Of a DNA stretch of 64,000 nt, positions 7,543 through 16,071 are shown piece by piece. This DNA is from Actinospineispora eucalypti (GTDB lineage: Bacteria > Actinomycetota > Actinomycetes > Mycobacteriales > Pseudonocardiaceae): the NCBI GenBank assembly GCA_014208095.1, contig JACHMT010000001.1:2604001-2668000 (forward strand), given 5' to 3'. The translations under genes and the position numbers were made by a program. Numbering within the stretch: position 1 is the first letter of the stretch; every line of letters begins with the position of its first letter. Below the pieces are notes generated by a model. It searched no databases and was not told where the DNA came from. It was given only the letters and a program-made list of their open reading frames with translations.

Positions 7543-8507
7543 CCGCGGCCGACTACGTACCCAGGATCGACCTGAGCCCCTGGTTCGCCGGCACCGAGGC
7601 GGACCGGCGCGCGGTGGCCGACCAGGTCGACCAGGCGCTGCGCGAAGCCGGCTTCCTGCTCATCACCGGCCACCGGGTGGACCGCGCGCTGCGGGACCGG
7701 GTGCGGGCGGCGGCGCGCGAGTTCTTCGCCCTGCCGGAGGAGGTGAAGTCCCGATACGCCGTCGGAGTCGGTGGGCGGGGGTGGTTGCCGCCCGGCGTAG
7801 AGGCCAACGGGTACGCCGAAGGCACCGAGACACCGGCCGACCTGAAGGAGTCGTTCTCCTTCGCCGCCGAGGAGCCGACCGGTGACCCGGGTACCGACCA
7901 GCGCTGGTTCCAGCCGAACGTGTGGCCGGTCGAGGTGCCGGAGCTGCGGCCGGCGCTCACCGAGTACCTGGCCCGGATGGGGGAGCTGCAAGCGGAACTG
8001 ATGTCGGTGTGTGCCATGGCGCTGGGGCTGCCCGCCGACTTCTTCGCCCGCTACTTCACCCACCCCACCTTCGGGTTCAACCTGAACTGGTACCCGGCGC
8101 TGCGCCGCACCGGGGCACCCGAACCGGGCCAGTTCCGCATCGGGCCGCACACCGACTTCGGCACGGTGACGATCCTGGACCGTGAGCCGGGTCTGGGCGG
8201 CCTGCAGGTGTTCACCACCGACGGGCGGTGGGTGGATGCGCCGTTCGACCCGGAGGCGTTCACCATCAACCTGGGCGACCTGATGGCCAGGTGGACCGGC
8301 GACCGGTGGCGGTCCACCCGGCACCGGGTGCTGGCGCCGTGCAGCGATGCGCCGGAGGAGGAGCTGGTCTCGCTCATCTATTTCGGTGAGGCCGACCACG
8401 ACGCGGTGGTCGAGACGCTGCCGCCGCCGGTCGGGCACAACCAGTACCCGCCCGTGGTCTGGAGCGACTACCTCGCCGACAAGCTGGCGGCGATCTCCGT
8501 TGGCTGA
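7539..8507 (+). CDS. 2-oxoglutarate/Fe(II) oxygenase, isopenicillin N synthase-like
   Basis: A 322-residue soluble oxygenase. The N-terminal DIOX_N region (IDLSPWF, GFLLITGHRVD, FFALPEEVKSRY) precedes the catalytic jelly-roll. The iron ligands appear as HTD in IGPHTDFGTVTILD and His in RWRSTRHRV, and the 2-oxoglutarate-binding Arg is probably the Arg of that motif (RHRVLAP). The family hydroxylates or ring-closes small molecules and includes pyrimidine-base dioxygenases. The next gene is an NCS1 nucleobase permease overlapping by 8 bp, so a nucleobase-related substrate is a reasonable inference. The GTG start overlaps a possible leader ORF. Confidence 0.85.
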   Translation: MTAADYVPRIDLSPWFAGTEADRRAVADQVDQALREAGFLLITGHRVDRALRDRVRAAAREFFALPEEVKSRYAVGVGGRGWLPPGVEANGYAEGTETPADLKESFSFAAEEPTGDPGTDQRWFQPNVWPVEVPELRPALTEYLARMGELQAELMSVCAMALGLPADFFARYFTHPTFGFNLNWYPALRRTGAPEPGQFRIGPHTDFGTVTILDREPGLGGLQVFTTDGRWVDAPFDPEAFTINLGDLMARWTGDRWRSTRHRVLAPCSDAPEEELVSLIYFGEADHDAVVETLPPPVGHNQYPPVVWSDYLADKLAAISVG

Positions 8508-10134
8508 GGCGGCGGAGGTGGGCGGGCCGCCGGGGGCGCGGGTCACGGTCGATGCCCGGGGCGCGGTGTCGGGTGAGCCGGTGCGGCCGGGCAGCTACGG
8601 CGACCGGGTGGTCGCGGTGGAGCCGGGCGGGGTGGAGTTCATCCCGGCCGGGGACCGGCACGGGCGGCCGCTGCACCTGGCGTGGACGTGGACGTCGCCG
8701 AACCTGGAGTTCGCCACGATCTTCCTGGGCGTCCTGGCGGTCGGCGTGTTCCGGCTGCCGTTCTGGGAGGCGGTGGCCGCGCTGGTGCTGGGCAACGCGC
8801 TCGGCGCGCTGTCCCACGGGCTGCTGTCCGCGCGCGGGCCGCGACACGGGGTGCCGCAGATGGTGCTGTCCCGGGTGGGCTTCGGCTACTGGGGCAACGT
8901 GCTGCCGGCCGGGCTGAACGCGGTCGCCGCCGGCATCGGCTGGTTCGCGGTGAACAGCGTGAGCGGTGCGTTCGCGCTGAGCGCGCTGACCGGGCTGCCG
9001 GCGCTGGCCGCGCTGGTCATCGTGGTGCTGGTCCAGGTGCTGGTGGCGTTCTTCGGGCACAACCTGGTGCAGGCGTTCGAGCGGTACGCGGTGATCTTCC
9101 TGGCGGTGGTGTTCCTCGCGGTCACCGTGGTGGTGCTGGGCAAGGCGCAACCGGGCGCCCCGGCCGATCCGGTGCCCGGCGGGTTCCTGCTGGTCGTCGC
9201 GGCGACCTTCGGCTACACGGCGGGGTGGAACCCGTACGCCGCCGACTACACCCGCTACCTGCCGGCGGACACCGACCCCCGGCGCACCGGCTGGTCGGCC
9301 GGCCTGGGCATCTTCGCCTCCTGCACCGTGCTGGAGATCGTCGGCGCCGCTTCGGTCACCGCCGGCGCGCTGTCCTCGGAGAACCCGGTCGGGGCGTTCA
9401 CCGCACTGCTGCCGGGTTGGCTGGCCGCGCTGACCCTGTCGGCGATCATGTTGGGTGCGGTCTCGGCCAACGTGCTGAACATCTACTCCGGCGCGATCTC
9501 CTTCCTCACCCTGGGAATCCGCACCTCCCTGGCCTTCCGCCGGGCGCTGGTGGCCATCGGGTTCGGCGCGGTCGGGTTCCTGCTCGCCTGGGCCGGGCTG
9601 ACCGGCGCCAGCCACAAGTACGAGAGCTTCCTGCTGGTCATCGCCTACTGGATCGCGCCGTGGCTGGGCGTCACCTTCGCCGACATCTGGCTGCGCCGGG
9701 GCCAACCGGTCGCCCACCTGTTCTACGACACCGGGCACCGCAACTGGGCCGGTCCGGTGGCGATGTTGGTGGGCATCGCCGTGTCCGTGCCGTTGTTCTC
9801 CAACCAGACCGCGTTCACCGGGGTGGTGGCGGCCCATTTCCCGGGGCTGGGCGACGTGGTGTGCCTGGTCGGGTTCGGCGTGGCGGCGGCGGTCTACGCC
9901 GCGCTGTTCCGGCTGGCGCGGGCCGGCTCGGCCGGTGCGCGGGACGGTTCCGGTGGTGCGGGAGACGGTTCCGCCGGTGCGGGAGACGGGTCCGCTGGTG
10001 CGGGAGACGGTTCCGCCGGTGCGGGAGACGGGTCCGCTGGTGCGGGAGACGGTTTCGGTGGTGCGGGAGACGGGTCCGCCGGTGCGGGAGACGGGTCCGC
10101 CGGGGCGCGGGACGGTTCGCCGATAGCGGACTGA
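8500..10134 (+). CDS. NCS1-family purine/cytosine-type permease with repeat tail
   Basis: About 544 residues. Twelve hydrophobic helices start after the segment GGVEFIPAGDRHGRPLHLAWTW. NCS1 signatures include SPNLEFATIFLG, GPRHGVPQMVLSRVGFGYWGN (read in parts), GYTAGWNPYAADYTRYLP and SANVLNIYSG. The family imports nucleobases and related compounds by cation symport. The TTG at 8500 overlaps the oxygenase stop (TTGGCTGA), giving coupling; a GTG at 8518 is the alternative start. The last 65 residues are a GAGDGSA repeat outside the membrane domain, encoded by a 21-bp tandem DNA repeat. This gene pairs with the upstream 2OG oxygenase as a probable uptake-and-oxidation unit. Confidence 0.85.
   Translation: MAEAAEVGGPPGARVTVDARGAVSGEPVRPGSYGDRVVAVEPGGVEFIPAGDRHGRPLHLAWTWTSPNLEFATIFLGVLAVGVFRLPFWEAVAALVLGNALGALSHGLLSARGPRHGVPQMVLSRVGFGYWGNVLPAGLNAVAAGIGWFAVNSVSGAFALSALTGLPALAALVIVVLVQVLVAFFGHNLVQAFERYAVIFLAVVFLAVTVVVLGKAQPGAPADPVPGGFLLVVAATFGYTAGWNPYAADYTRYLPADTDPRRTGWSAGLGIFASCTVLEIVGAASVTAGALSSENPVGAFTALLPGWLAALTLSAIMLGAVSANVLNIYSGAISFLTLGIRTSLAFRRALVAIGFGAVGFLLAWAGLTGASHKYESFLLVIAYWIAPWLGVTFADIWLRRGQPVAHLFYDTGHRNWAGPVAMLVGIAVSVPLFSNQTAFTGVVAAHFPGLGDVVCLVGFGVAAAVYAALFRLARAGSAGARDGSGGAGDGSAGAGDGSAGAGDGSAGAGDGSAGAGDGFGGAGDGSAGAGDGSAGARDGSPIAD
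9931..10119 (+). repeat. Nine 21-bp in-frame tandem repeats
   Basis: Nine consecutive 21-bp units of the form GCCGGTGCGGGAGACGGGTCC encode GAGDGSA-like heptads at the C-terminus of the permease. Units alternate between GGTTCC and GGGTCC versions, suggesting duplication of a 42-bp pair. Copy number probably varies between strains. Confidence 0.9.
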
Positions 10135-10171
10135 TCGCCCGGGTCGGCCCGGGGCAGGGCAGGGTGGGGGC

Positions 10172-11140
10172 ATGCGCGAGTTCCGCTTCTCCACCAACGT
10201 GTTCGGCTTCGAATCCGGGCCGGCGTTCCTGGCGCGCTGCCGCCGCGTCGAGGAGCTGGGCTACGACGCCCTGTTCGCCGCCGACCACCTGGGCATACCC
10301 GCCCCGTTTCCCACGCTGGTCGCGGTGGCGGCGGCCACCGAGCGGCTCCGGGTGGGCACCGCGGTGCTGAACGGGGAGTTCTGGAACCCGGCCCTGCTGG
10401 CCCGGGAGATCGCCACCACCGACCTGCTCACCGGGGGACGGCTGGACCTCGGCCTCGGGGCCGGCCACATGAAGTGGGAGTTCGACGAGGCCGGCATCGA
10501 ATGGCGGCCGCTGCGCGAGCGCACGCAGCGGCTGGGCGGGCTGATCGAGGAGCTGCGCCGCTACTTCACCACCGACTTCGAGCAGCTGCCCGAGGGCGTC
10601 ACCGCGCCCAAGCCGGTGCAGCGGGTGGGCTTCGACGGCGCCGGCCCGCCGTTGTTCCTCGGCGGCACGGGGGACCGGATGCTGGCGCTGGCCGCCGAGC
10701 ACGCGGACATCGTCGGGGTGGCCGGGGTGCTCCAGCGCAAGGGCCGCCCGCCCGGCACGTTCCGGCTGGCCACCGCCGCCGAGGCGGCGGAGCGGGTGGA
10801 GTTCACCCGGCAGCGGCTGGGCGGCCGGGACGTGGAGTGGCACCTGCTGGTCCAGGCGGTGGTGGTCACCGAGGACCGCGTGGCGGCCGCCGCCGGGCTG
10901 CTGGACCGGCTGGAGGGCACCATGACCCGGGACGAGCTGCTGGAGACGCCCTACGTGCTGGTCGGCACCGTGCCGGAGATCGCCGCGCAGCTGCGGGGCC
11001 ACCGGGAGCGCTACGGGTTCTCGCACGTCACCGTGCACCAGCCGTACCAGGACGCGTTCGCCCCGGTGATCGGCCACCTGCGCGGCGAGAAACCTGGCGG
11101 TGAGAAACCTGGTGGTGGGGGGCCGGGGGTGGGCGGCTAA
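10172..11140 (+). CDS. LLM-class F420-dependent oxidoreductase (TIGR03621-like)
   Basis: A 322-residue TIM-barrel oxidoreductase of the luciferase-like class. Visible features are the opening [50 protein letters not shown], and the glycine-rich [20 protein letters not shown], which in actinobacteria usually marks F420-dependent members. The substrate is unknown. The C-terminus has a short Gly/Lys/Pro tail ([12 protein letters not shown]). GGGTGGGGGC precedes the ATG. It stands alone between the permease and aspS, 12 bp upstream of the latter, and could be cotranscribed with it. Confidence 0.85.
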   Translation: MREFRFSTNVFGFESGPAFLARCRRVEELGYDALFAADHLGIPAPFPTLVAVAAATERLRVGTAVLNGEFWNPALLAREIATTDLLTGGRLDLGLGAGHMKWEFDEAGIEWRPLRERTQRLGGLIEELRRYFTTDFEQLPEGVTAPKPVQRVGFDGAGPPLFLGGTGDRMLALAAEHADIVGVAGVLQRKGRPPGTFRLATAAEAAERVEFTRQRLGGRDVEWHLLVQAVVVTEDRVAAAAGLLDRLEGTMTRDELLETPYVLVGTVPEIAAQLRGHRERYGFSHVTVHQPYQDAFAPVIGHLRGEKPGGEKPGGGGPGVGG

Positions 11141-11151
11141 CCTCAGCACCC

Positions 11152-12936
11152 GTGATTCGTTCCCACTCCGCCGGCGCGCTGCGCGCCGAACACGCTGGTG
11201 ACACCGTAATCCTGGCCGGCTGGGTCGCCCGCCGCCGCGATCACGGCGGGGTGATCTTCATCGATCTCCGGGACGCCTCGGGCGTCGCGCAGGCGGTGTT
11301 CCGCGAGGGCGAGATGGCCGAGCGCGCGCACCGGCTGCGCGCCGAGTTCTGCGTCAAGATCACCGGCGAGGTGGCGATCCGGCCGGAGGGCAACGAGAAC
11401 CCGGAGCTGCCGACCGGCGCCATCGAGGTCACCGTCACCGAGCTGACCGTGCTCTCCGAGTCCGCTCCGCTGCCGTTCCCGCTGGACGAGCACAGCGACG
11501 TGGGCGAGGAGGTCCGGCTCAAGCACCGCTACCTGGACCTGCGCCGCGCCGGCCCGGCGGCCGCGCTGAGGCTGCGCGGCAACGCCAACCGGATCGCCCG
11601 CCGGGTGCTGGACGAGCGCGACTTCATCGAGGTCGAGACGCCGACGCTGACCCAGTCCACCCCGGAGGGCGCGCGGGACTTCCTGGTGCCGGCCCGCCTG
11701 CGGCCCGGCTCCTGGTACGCACTACCGCAGAGCCCGCAGCTGTTCAAGCAGCTGCTCATGGTGGCCGGCCTGGAGCGGTACTACCAGATCGCCCGCTGCT
11801 ACCGGGACGAGGACTTCCGCGCCGACCGGCAGCCCGAGTTCACCCAGCTGGACATCGAGGCCAGCTTCGTCACCGAGGACGACGTCATCGAGCTGGGCGA
11901 GGCCGTGGTCGCCGCGCTCTGGGCCGAGCTGGCCGACCACCAGGTCCCCCGCCCGATCCCGCGCATGACCTACGCCGACGCGATGGCCCGCTACGGCTCG
12001 GACAAGCCCGACCTGCGCTACGCGGTGGAGCTGACCGACCTCACCGAGTACTTCGCCGAGACCTCGTTCCGGGTGTTCCAGAACCCGTACGTGGGCGCCG
12101 TGGTGATGCCCGGCGGGGCGTCCCAGGCCCGCCGGCAGCTGGACGCCTGGCAGGAGTGGGCCAAGCAGCGCGGCGCGCGCGGGCTGGCCTACGTGCTGAT
12201 CGGCGAGGACGGCTCGGTGGACGAGCGCGGCCCGGTGGTGAAGAACCTGTCCGAGACCGAGCGGGACGGGCTGGCCAAGGCGGTCGGCGCCGGCCCGGGG
12301 GACTGCATCTTCTTCGCCGCCGGCCTGGCCGGCGACGCCCGCGCGTTGCTCGGCGCGGCCCGCGACGAGATCGCCCGCCGGTGCGGCCTGGTGGACGAGA
12401 ACGCCTGGTCCTTCGTCTGGGTGGTGGACGCCCCGGTGTTCGAGCGAGTGTACGACGACAAGGGCAACGAGATCGGCTGGACGGCCGTGCACCACCCGTT
12501 CACCTCGCCCAACGAGGACTGGGTGGACCGGTTCGAGGAGTCCCCGGGCGAGGCACTGGCCCACGCCTACGACATCGTCTGCAACGGCAACGAGATCGGT
12601 GGCGGGTCCATCCGTATCCACCGCTCCGACGTGCAGGAGCGGGTTTTCCGGGTGCTCGGCATGGACGAGGCCGAGCAGCGGCAGAAGTTCGGCTTCCTGC
12701 TGGACGCGTTCGCCTACGGGCCGCCACCGCACGGCGGCATCGCGTTCGGCTGGGACCGCATCTGCATGCTGCTCGCGCACGCCGACTCGCTGCGGGACGT
12801 GATCGCGTTCCCCAAGTCCGGCGGCGGCTACGACCCGCTCACCGGCGCCCCCTCGCCGATCACCGCCGACCAGCGCAAGGAGGCCGGGGTGGACGCCAAA
12901 CCCGCCCCGCCGGCCCCGGCCAAGCCGGCCGAGTAG
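11152..12936 (+). CDS. aspS: Aspartyl-tRNA synthetase
   Basis: A 594-residue bacterial-type class IIb synthetase. The OB-fold anticodon domain opens with [20 protein letters not shown]. Motif 2 is [26 protein letters not shown] (read in parts), the bacterial GAD insertion lies at about 290-430, and motif 3 is [27 protein letters not shown] (in parts). The GTG start gives [10 protein letters not shown]. Length and order are normal. Whether it is discriminating or also charges tRNA-Asn cannot be decided here, because no gatCAB or asnS lies in the window. The next gene follows after 6 bp. Confidence 0.97.
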   Translation: MIRSHSAGALRAEHAGDTVILAGWVARRRDHGGVIFIDLRDASGVAQAVFREGEMAERAHRLRAEFCVKITGEVAIRPEGNENPELPTGAIEVTVTELTVLSESAPLPFPLDEHSDVGEEVRLKHRYLDLRRAGPAAALRLRGNANRIARRVLDERDFIEVETPTLTQSTPEGARDFLVPARLRPGSWYALPQSPQLFKQLLMVAGLERYYQIARCYRDEDFRADRQPEFTQLDIEASFVTEDDVIELGEAVVAALWAELADHQVPRPIPRMTYADAMARYGSDKPDLRYAVELTDLTEYFAETSFRVFQNPYVGAVVMPGGASQARRQLDAWQEWAKQRGARGLAYVLIGEDGSVDERGPVVKNLSETERDGLAKAVGAGPGDCIFFAAGLAGDARALLGAARDEIARRCGLVDENAWSFVWVVDAPVFERVYDDKGNEIGWTAVHHPFTSPNEDWVDRFEESPGEALAHAYDIVCNGNEIGGGSIRIHRSDVQERVFRVLGMDEAEQRQKFGFLLDAFAYGPPPHGGIAFGWDRICMLLAHADSLRDVIAFPKSGGGYDPLTGAPSPITADQRKEAGVDAKPAPPAPAKPAE

Positions 12937-12942
12937 ACCCAG

Positions 12943-13884
12943 GTGCTGCACCTGCGGGTGCTGAGCCCGCCCGAGCTCACGGACCGGGTGCGCGGATTGC
13001 TGGCCGCCGAACCCGGCTCCGCGCACCTGACCGTGCTCCCCGGGGCGGCCGTCGCGCCGCCAGGGGACGTCGTCGAGGCGGTGCTCACCCGGGAGTGCGC
13101 CGACGGGGTGCTGGCCGAGCTGGTCGAGCTGCGGCTGGACCAGCTCGGCGTGATCACCCTGGAGACCCTGGACACGGTGCTCTCCGACGCGGCCGACCGG
13201 GCCGAGGCGGCGGTGCCCGGCGACCCGGCCGACGCGGTGATCTGGGACGACCTGGTGGCCAGGTCCGGTGAGGAGTCGCGGCTGTCGATCTCCTTCCTGG
13301 CCTTCCTCACCATCGCCTGCCTGCTCGCCGCGATCGGTGCGATCACCGACTCGCCGGTCACCGTGGTCGGCGCGATGGTGCTCGGTCCGGAGTTCGGGCC
13401 GCTGGCCGCGCTGGCCGTCGGGCTGGTGCTGCGCCGGGGTGACCTGTGCCGGCGCGCCGGGCTGGCGCTCGCCGTGTCCTTCCCGGTGGCCATGGTGATC
13501 ACGGGGGTGGTGGGTGCGCTGTTCCACGCCACCGGCCTGCTCCAGCGGACCACCCTGGACAACCTGGCCCAGGTGGACTTCATCTACAAGGTCGGCCCGT
13601 TCTCGCTGATCATCGCCCTGCTCGCCGGGGCGGCCGGGATGCTGTCGCTGACCTCGGCCAAGTCCGGAGCGCTGGTCGGCGTGTTCATCTCGGTGACCAC
13701 CGTGCCGGCCGCCGCGTTCGTCGCGGTCGCGGCGCTGGAGGGCCGCTGGGACCGGGCGCTGGCCTCGGCGGTGCAGCTGCTGGTGAACCTGGCCGGCGTG
13801 GTGGTCGCGGCGGCGCTGGTGCTGTGGTTCTCGCCGTCCGCCCGAAGCGATCGAGCAGTGCGGAAGCGGGGTTCCGGCGGGTAG
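12943..13884 (+). CDS. DUF389 membrane protein
   Basis: A 313-residue protein. A soluble N-terminal alpha/beta domain (to about 105) is followed by six hydrophobic helices. VVGAMVLGPEFGPLAALAVG matches the core of DUF389 proteins, with LSLTSAKSGALVGVFISVTTVPA in the later half. The function of the family is not established. It starts at a GTG 6 bp after aspS and ends 11 bp before the next gene, so it may be read from the aspS transcript. Confidence 0.8.
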   Translation: MLHLRVLSPPELTDRVRGLLAAEPGSAHLTVLPGAAVAPPGDVVEAVLTRECADGVLAELVELRLDQLGVITLETLDTVLSDAADRAEAAVPGDPADAVIWDDLVARSGEESRLSISFLAFLTIACLLAAIGAITDSPVTVVGAMVLGPEFGPLAALAVGLVLRRGDLCRRAGLALAVSFPVAMVITGVVGALFHATGLLQRTTLDNLAQVDFIYKVGPFSLIIALLAGAAGMLSLTSAKSGALVGVFISVTTVPAAAFVAVAALEGRWDRALASAVQLLVNLAGVVVAAALVLWFSPSARSDRAVRKRGSGG

Positions 13885-13895
13885 GGTCGGCGGCG

Positions 13896-15140
13896 ATGAC
13901 GCGTCCGAAAACCGGCGCCGCCCCGGTGCCGAGGCCGCCCCCCGCGCCGAGGTCGGCCGCTTACCCCGCTGTCCCGGCCGTCGCGGGTGAGGTGCTCGGC
14001 ATCGCCGAGCGACTGCTCACCCGCCGGCAGGGAGCCACGGTCACCCTGGCCGACCCCGAGACCCTGGTCGGCGGCGGCCGCTCCGTGGTGGTGCGCGCGC
14101 GGGTGGCGGCCAACCCGTTCGGCCTGCCGCGCAGCCTGGTGATCAAGCACTACCCGGACGGGGCGGCGCTCGGCCGGGTGGACCGGTTCCGCCGTGAGGC
14201 GGCGAGCTGCCAGCTGTTCACCGCCATGTCCGGCGCCAGCCGGCCGAGCGCGGAGCTGATCGCGCACGACCCGGAGCGCCGGCTGCTGGTGCTGGAGGAT
14301 CTGGGCCGGGCGTCCACCCTGGCGGACAAGCTGTTCGGCAGCGACCCGGTGGGCGCGGAGCAGGGCCTGATCAACTGGGCACAGGCGCTGGGCCGGCTGC
14401 ACGCGGCCACCGCCGGGCGGGAGCGGGACTTCGGGGCGCTGCTGCGCCGCCTCGGCGAGCGGTCCTGGCGGGACCCGATGGCCGACGACGCGCGCAGCGC
14501 GCTGGCCGAGGTTCCGGCGCTGGTCGAGGCCCACCTGGGCGTGCGGGTGAGCGACGCCGCCGCCGAGGACGCCCGGGCCACCTCCCGGCTGCTCGGCGGC
14601 ACCCGTTACCGGGCGTTCAGCCCCTCCGACAGCTGCCCGGACAACAACCTGGTGACCCCCAAGGGCGTCCGGTTCGTGGACTTCGAGTGGGGCTGCTTCC
14701 GGGACGTCATGCTGGACGCGGCGTACACCCGGGTGCCCTTCCCGGCCTGTGAGAGCAGCTTCGCGCTGCCCAGCGGGCTGGCCGGCGCGATGCTCGCCGC
14801 CTGGTGCGCCGAGGTGGTCGCGGTGTGGCCGGAGCTGGACGACCCGGTGCTGGCCGCCACCCGCATGCTGGACGCGCAGCTGCTCTGGGTGTGGTTCTGC
14901 ACCCGGGAGCTGTTGCCGAGGGCGCTCGCCGAGGACGGGCGGACCGGGCCGGACCGGGACCGTTCGCCCCGGGCGCTGCTGGCACTGGCGCACTACTGGC
15001 GCCGGCTCGGCCTGGACGCCGCCGCCGGTGACCGAGCGGCCACCGTCGAGCTGGCCGACCAGATGGTCGCCGCCCTGGGCCCGAGGCTGGGCGAACAGGA
15101 GCGGGAGCTGCCGCTGTTCCCGGCGTTCCGTAGCAGGTAG
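13896..15140 (+). CDS. Aminoglycoside phosphotransferase/choline kinase-like protein
   Basis: A 414-residue protein with protein-kinase-like fold signs: VVRARVAANPFGLPRSLVIKHYPDG (lysine of the nucleotide pocket, read in parts), LLVLEDLG as hinge, and the C-terminal-lobe pair SCPDNNLVTPKGVRFVDFEWG, in which DNN and VDFEWG replace the usual catalytic HGDxxxxN and DxD motifs. The usual HGD is SCPD here, so catalysis may be altered. The substrate is unknown. The ATG at 13896 lies 11 bp after the DUF389 gene. It starts with a Pro/Ala-rich leader of about 28 residues that may be disordered. Confidence 0.7.
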   Translation: MTRPKTGAAPVPRPPPAPRSAAYPAVPAVAGEVLGIAERLLTRRQGATVTLADPETLVGGGRSVVVRARVAANPFGLPRSLVIKHYPDGAALGRVDRFRREAASCQLFTAMSGASRPSAELIAHDPERRLLVLEDLGRASTLADKLFGSDPVGAEQGLINWAQALGRLHAATAGRERDFGALLRRLGERSWRDPMADDARSALAEVPALVEAHLGVRVSDAAAEDARATSRLLGGTRYRAFSPSDSCPDNNLVTPKGVRFVDFEWGCFRDVMLDAAYTRVPFPACESSFALPSGLAGAMLAAWCAEVVAVWPELDDPVLAATRMLDAQLLWVWFCTRELLPRALAEDGRTGPDRDRSPRALLALAHYWRRLGLDAAAGDRAATVELADQMVAALGPRLGEQERELPLFPAFRSR

Positions 15141-15228
15141 ACGGCGCACCGATCGTTCGGCAAGCGGTTCACGACGCGTCACCCCGTTCTCACCCCAGGT
15201 GAGTTCGGGCTTGTGATCGTGTGCAAAC

Positions 15229-16071
15229 GTGACCGCTGAGATCATCACACCGCTGCCGGGCGGGTCCTCCGGCGAGCCGGCGCGCGCCGTCGGGACCCTG
15301 GTCGTGCTCGGTGACTCCACGCCGGTGGGCATCGGTGACCCCCAGTCCGGCGGCGGGTGGCGTGGCTTCGGCCCGTTGTTGCTGGATGCCCTGGGCGAGC
15401 GGGGGACGGTGCGCTACGCCAACCCCGCCTTCCCCGGTGCCCGGGTGGCCTGCGTGCGCCGGCGGCAGCTCGCCTCCGCGCTGCGCATGCGGCCGGATGT
15501 GGCGGTTCTGGTCGTCGGCATGAACGACACGCTCCGCTCGGACTTCGACGCGGACGTGCTGGCCGCCGACTACGACGCCATCGCGTCCGCGCTGCGGGCG
15601 GTCGGCGCCACCGTGCTCACCGTGCGCTTCCACGACCACAGCCAGGTGTTCTGGCTGCCCGGCCCGCTGCGCCGCGCGCTGTGCGAGCGCATCGGCGAGC
15701 TGAACACGGTGATCGACGGCGTGATCGCCAAGCATGGCATCGGCTGCCTCGACCTGCACACCCTGCCCGGCGGATACCAGCGGGCGGCCTGGGCGGTCGA
15801 CCGGCTGCACCCGTCCGAGGTGGGTCACCGGATGCTGGCGAAAGGGTTTGCCCAGCTGCTCGAGGACGCCGGTTTCGCGGTGCCCAACCCGGTGAGCATG
15901 GCGCCCGCCGGCGGGCGGGAGATCACCGTGGCGCACCACCTGCTGTGGCTGCTACTGAAGGGTCTGCCCTGGCTGTGGCGCCGGAGCAGTGACCTGGTGC
16001 CCTACGCCATCTCCATCGCGTGGCGGGACTGGTGGCAGCGGCGCGCCGCCCGCCGGCAGGCCACGCTCTAA
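15229..16071 (+). CDS. SGNH/GDSL-family hydrolase
   Basis: A 280-residue esterase-type hydrolase. Block I is VVLGDSTPVGIGD (nucleophile Ser), block III is VVGMNDT (oxyanion Asn), and block V is DRLHPSEVGH (catalytic Asp and His). This is a complete SGNH set with no signal peptide, so it is probably cytoplasmic. The substrate is unknown but likely an ester of a small or lipid molecule. The C-terminal 60 residues are Trp/Arg-rich (LLWLLLKGLPWLWRR) and may touch the membrane. The GTG start is chosen because the GDS block then sits at residue about 28. Its stop overlaps the convergent DUF2637 gene by 4 bp. Confidence 0.85.
   Translation: MTAEIITPLPGGSSGEPARAVGTLVVLGDSTPVGIGDPQSGGGWRGFGPLLLDALGERGTVRYANPAFPGARVACVRRRQLASALRMRPDVAVLVVGMNDTLRSDFDADVLAADYDAIASALRAVGATVLTVRFHDHSQVFWLPGPLRRALCERIGELNTVIDGVIAKHGIGCLDLHTLPGGYQRAAWAVDRLHPSEVGHRMLAKGFAQLLEDAGFAVPNPVSMAPAGGREITVAHHLLWLLLKGLPWLWRRSSDLVPYAISIAWRDWWQRRAARRQATL

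Noticed and set aside
9931..10119. CRISPR or intergenic VNTR
   Set aside because: The 21-bp units are in frame inside the permease gene and have no spacers.
11152..12936. Claim that AspRS is non-discriminating
   Set aside because: Deciding needs gatCAB/asnS data from outside the window.
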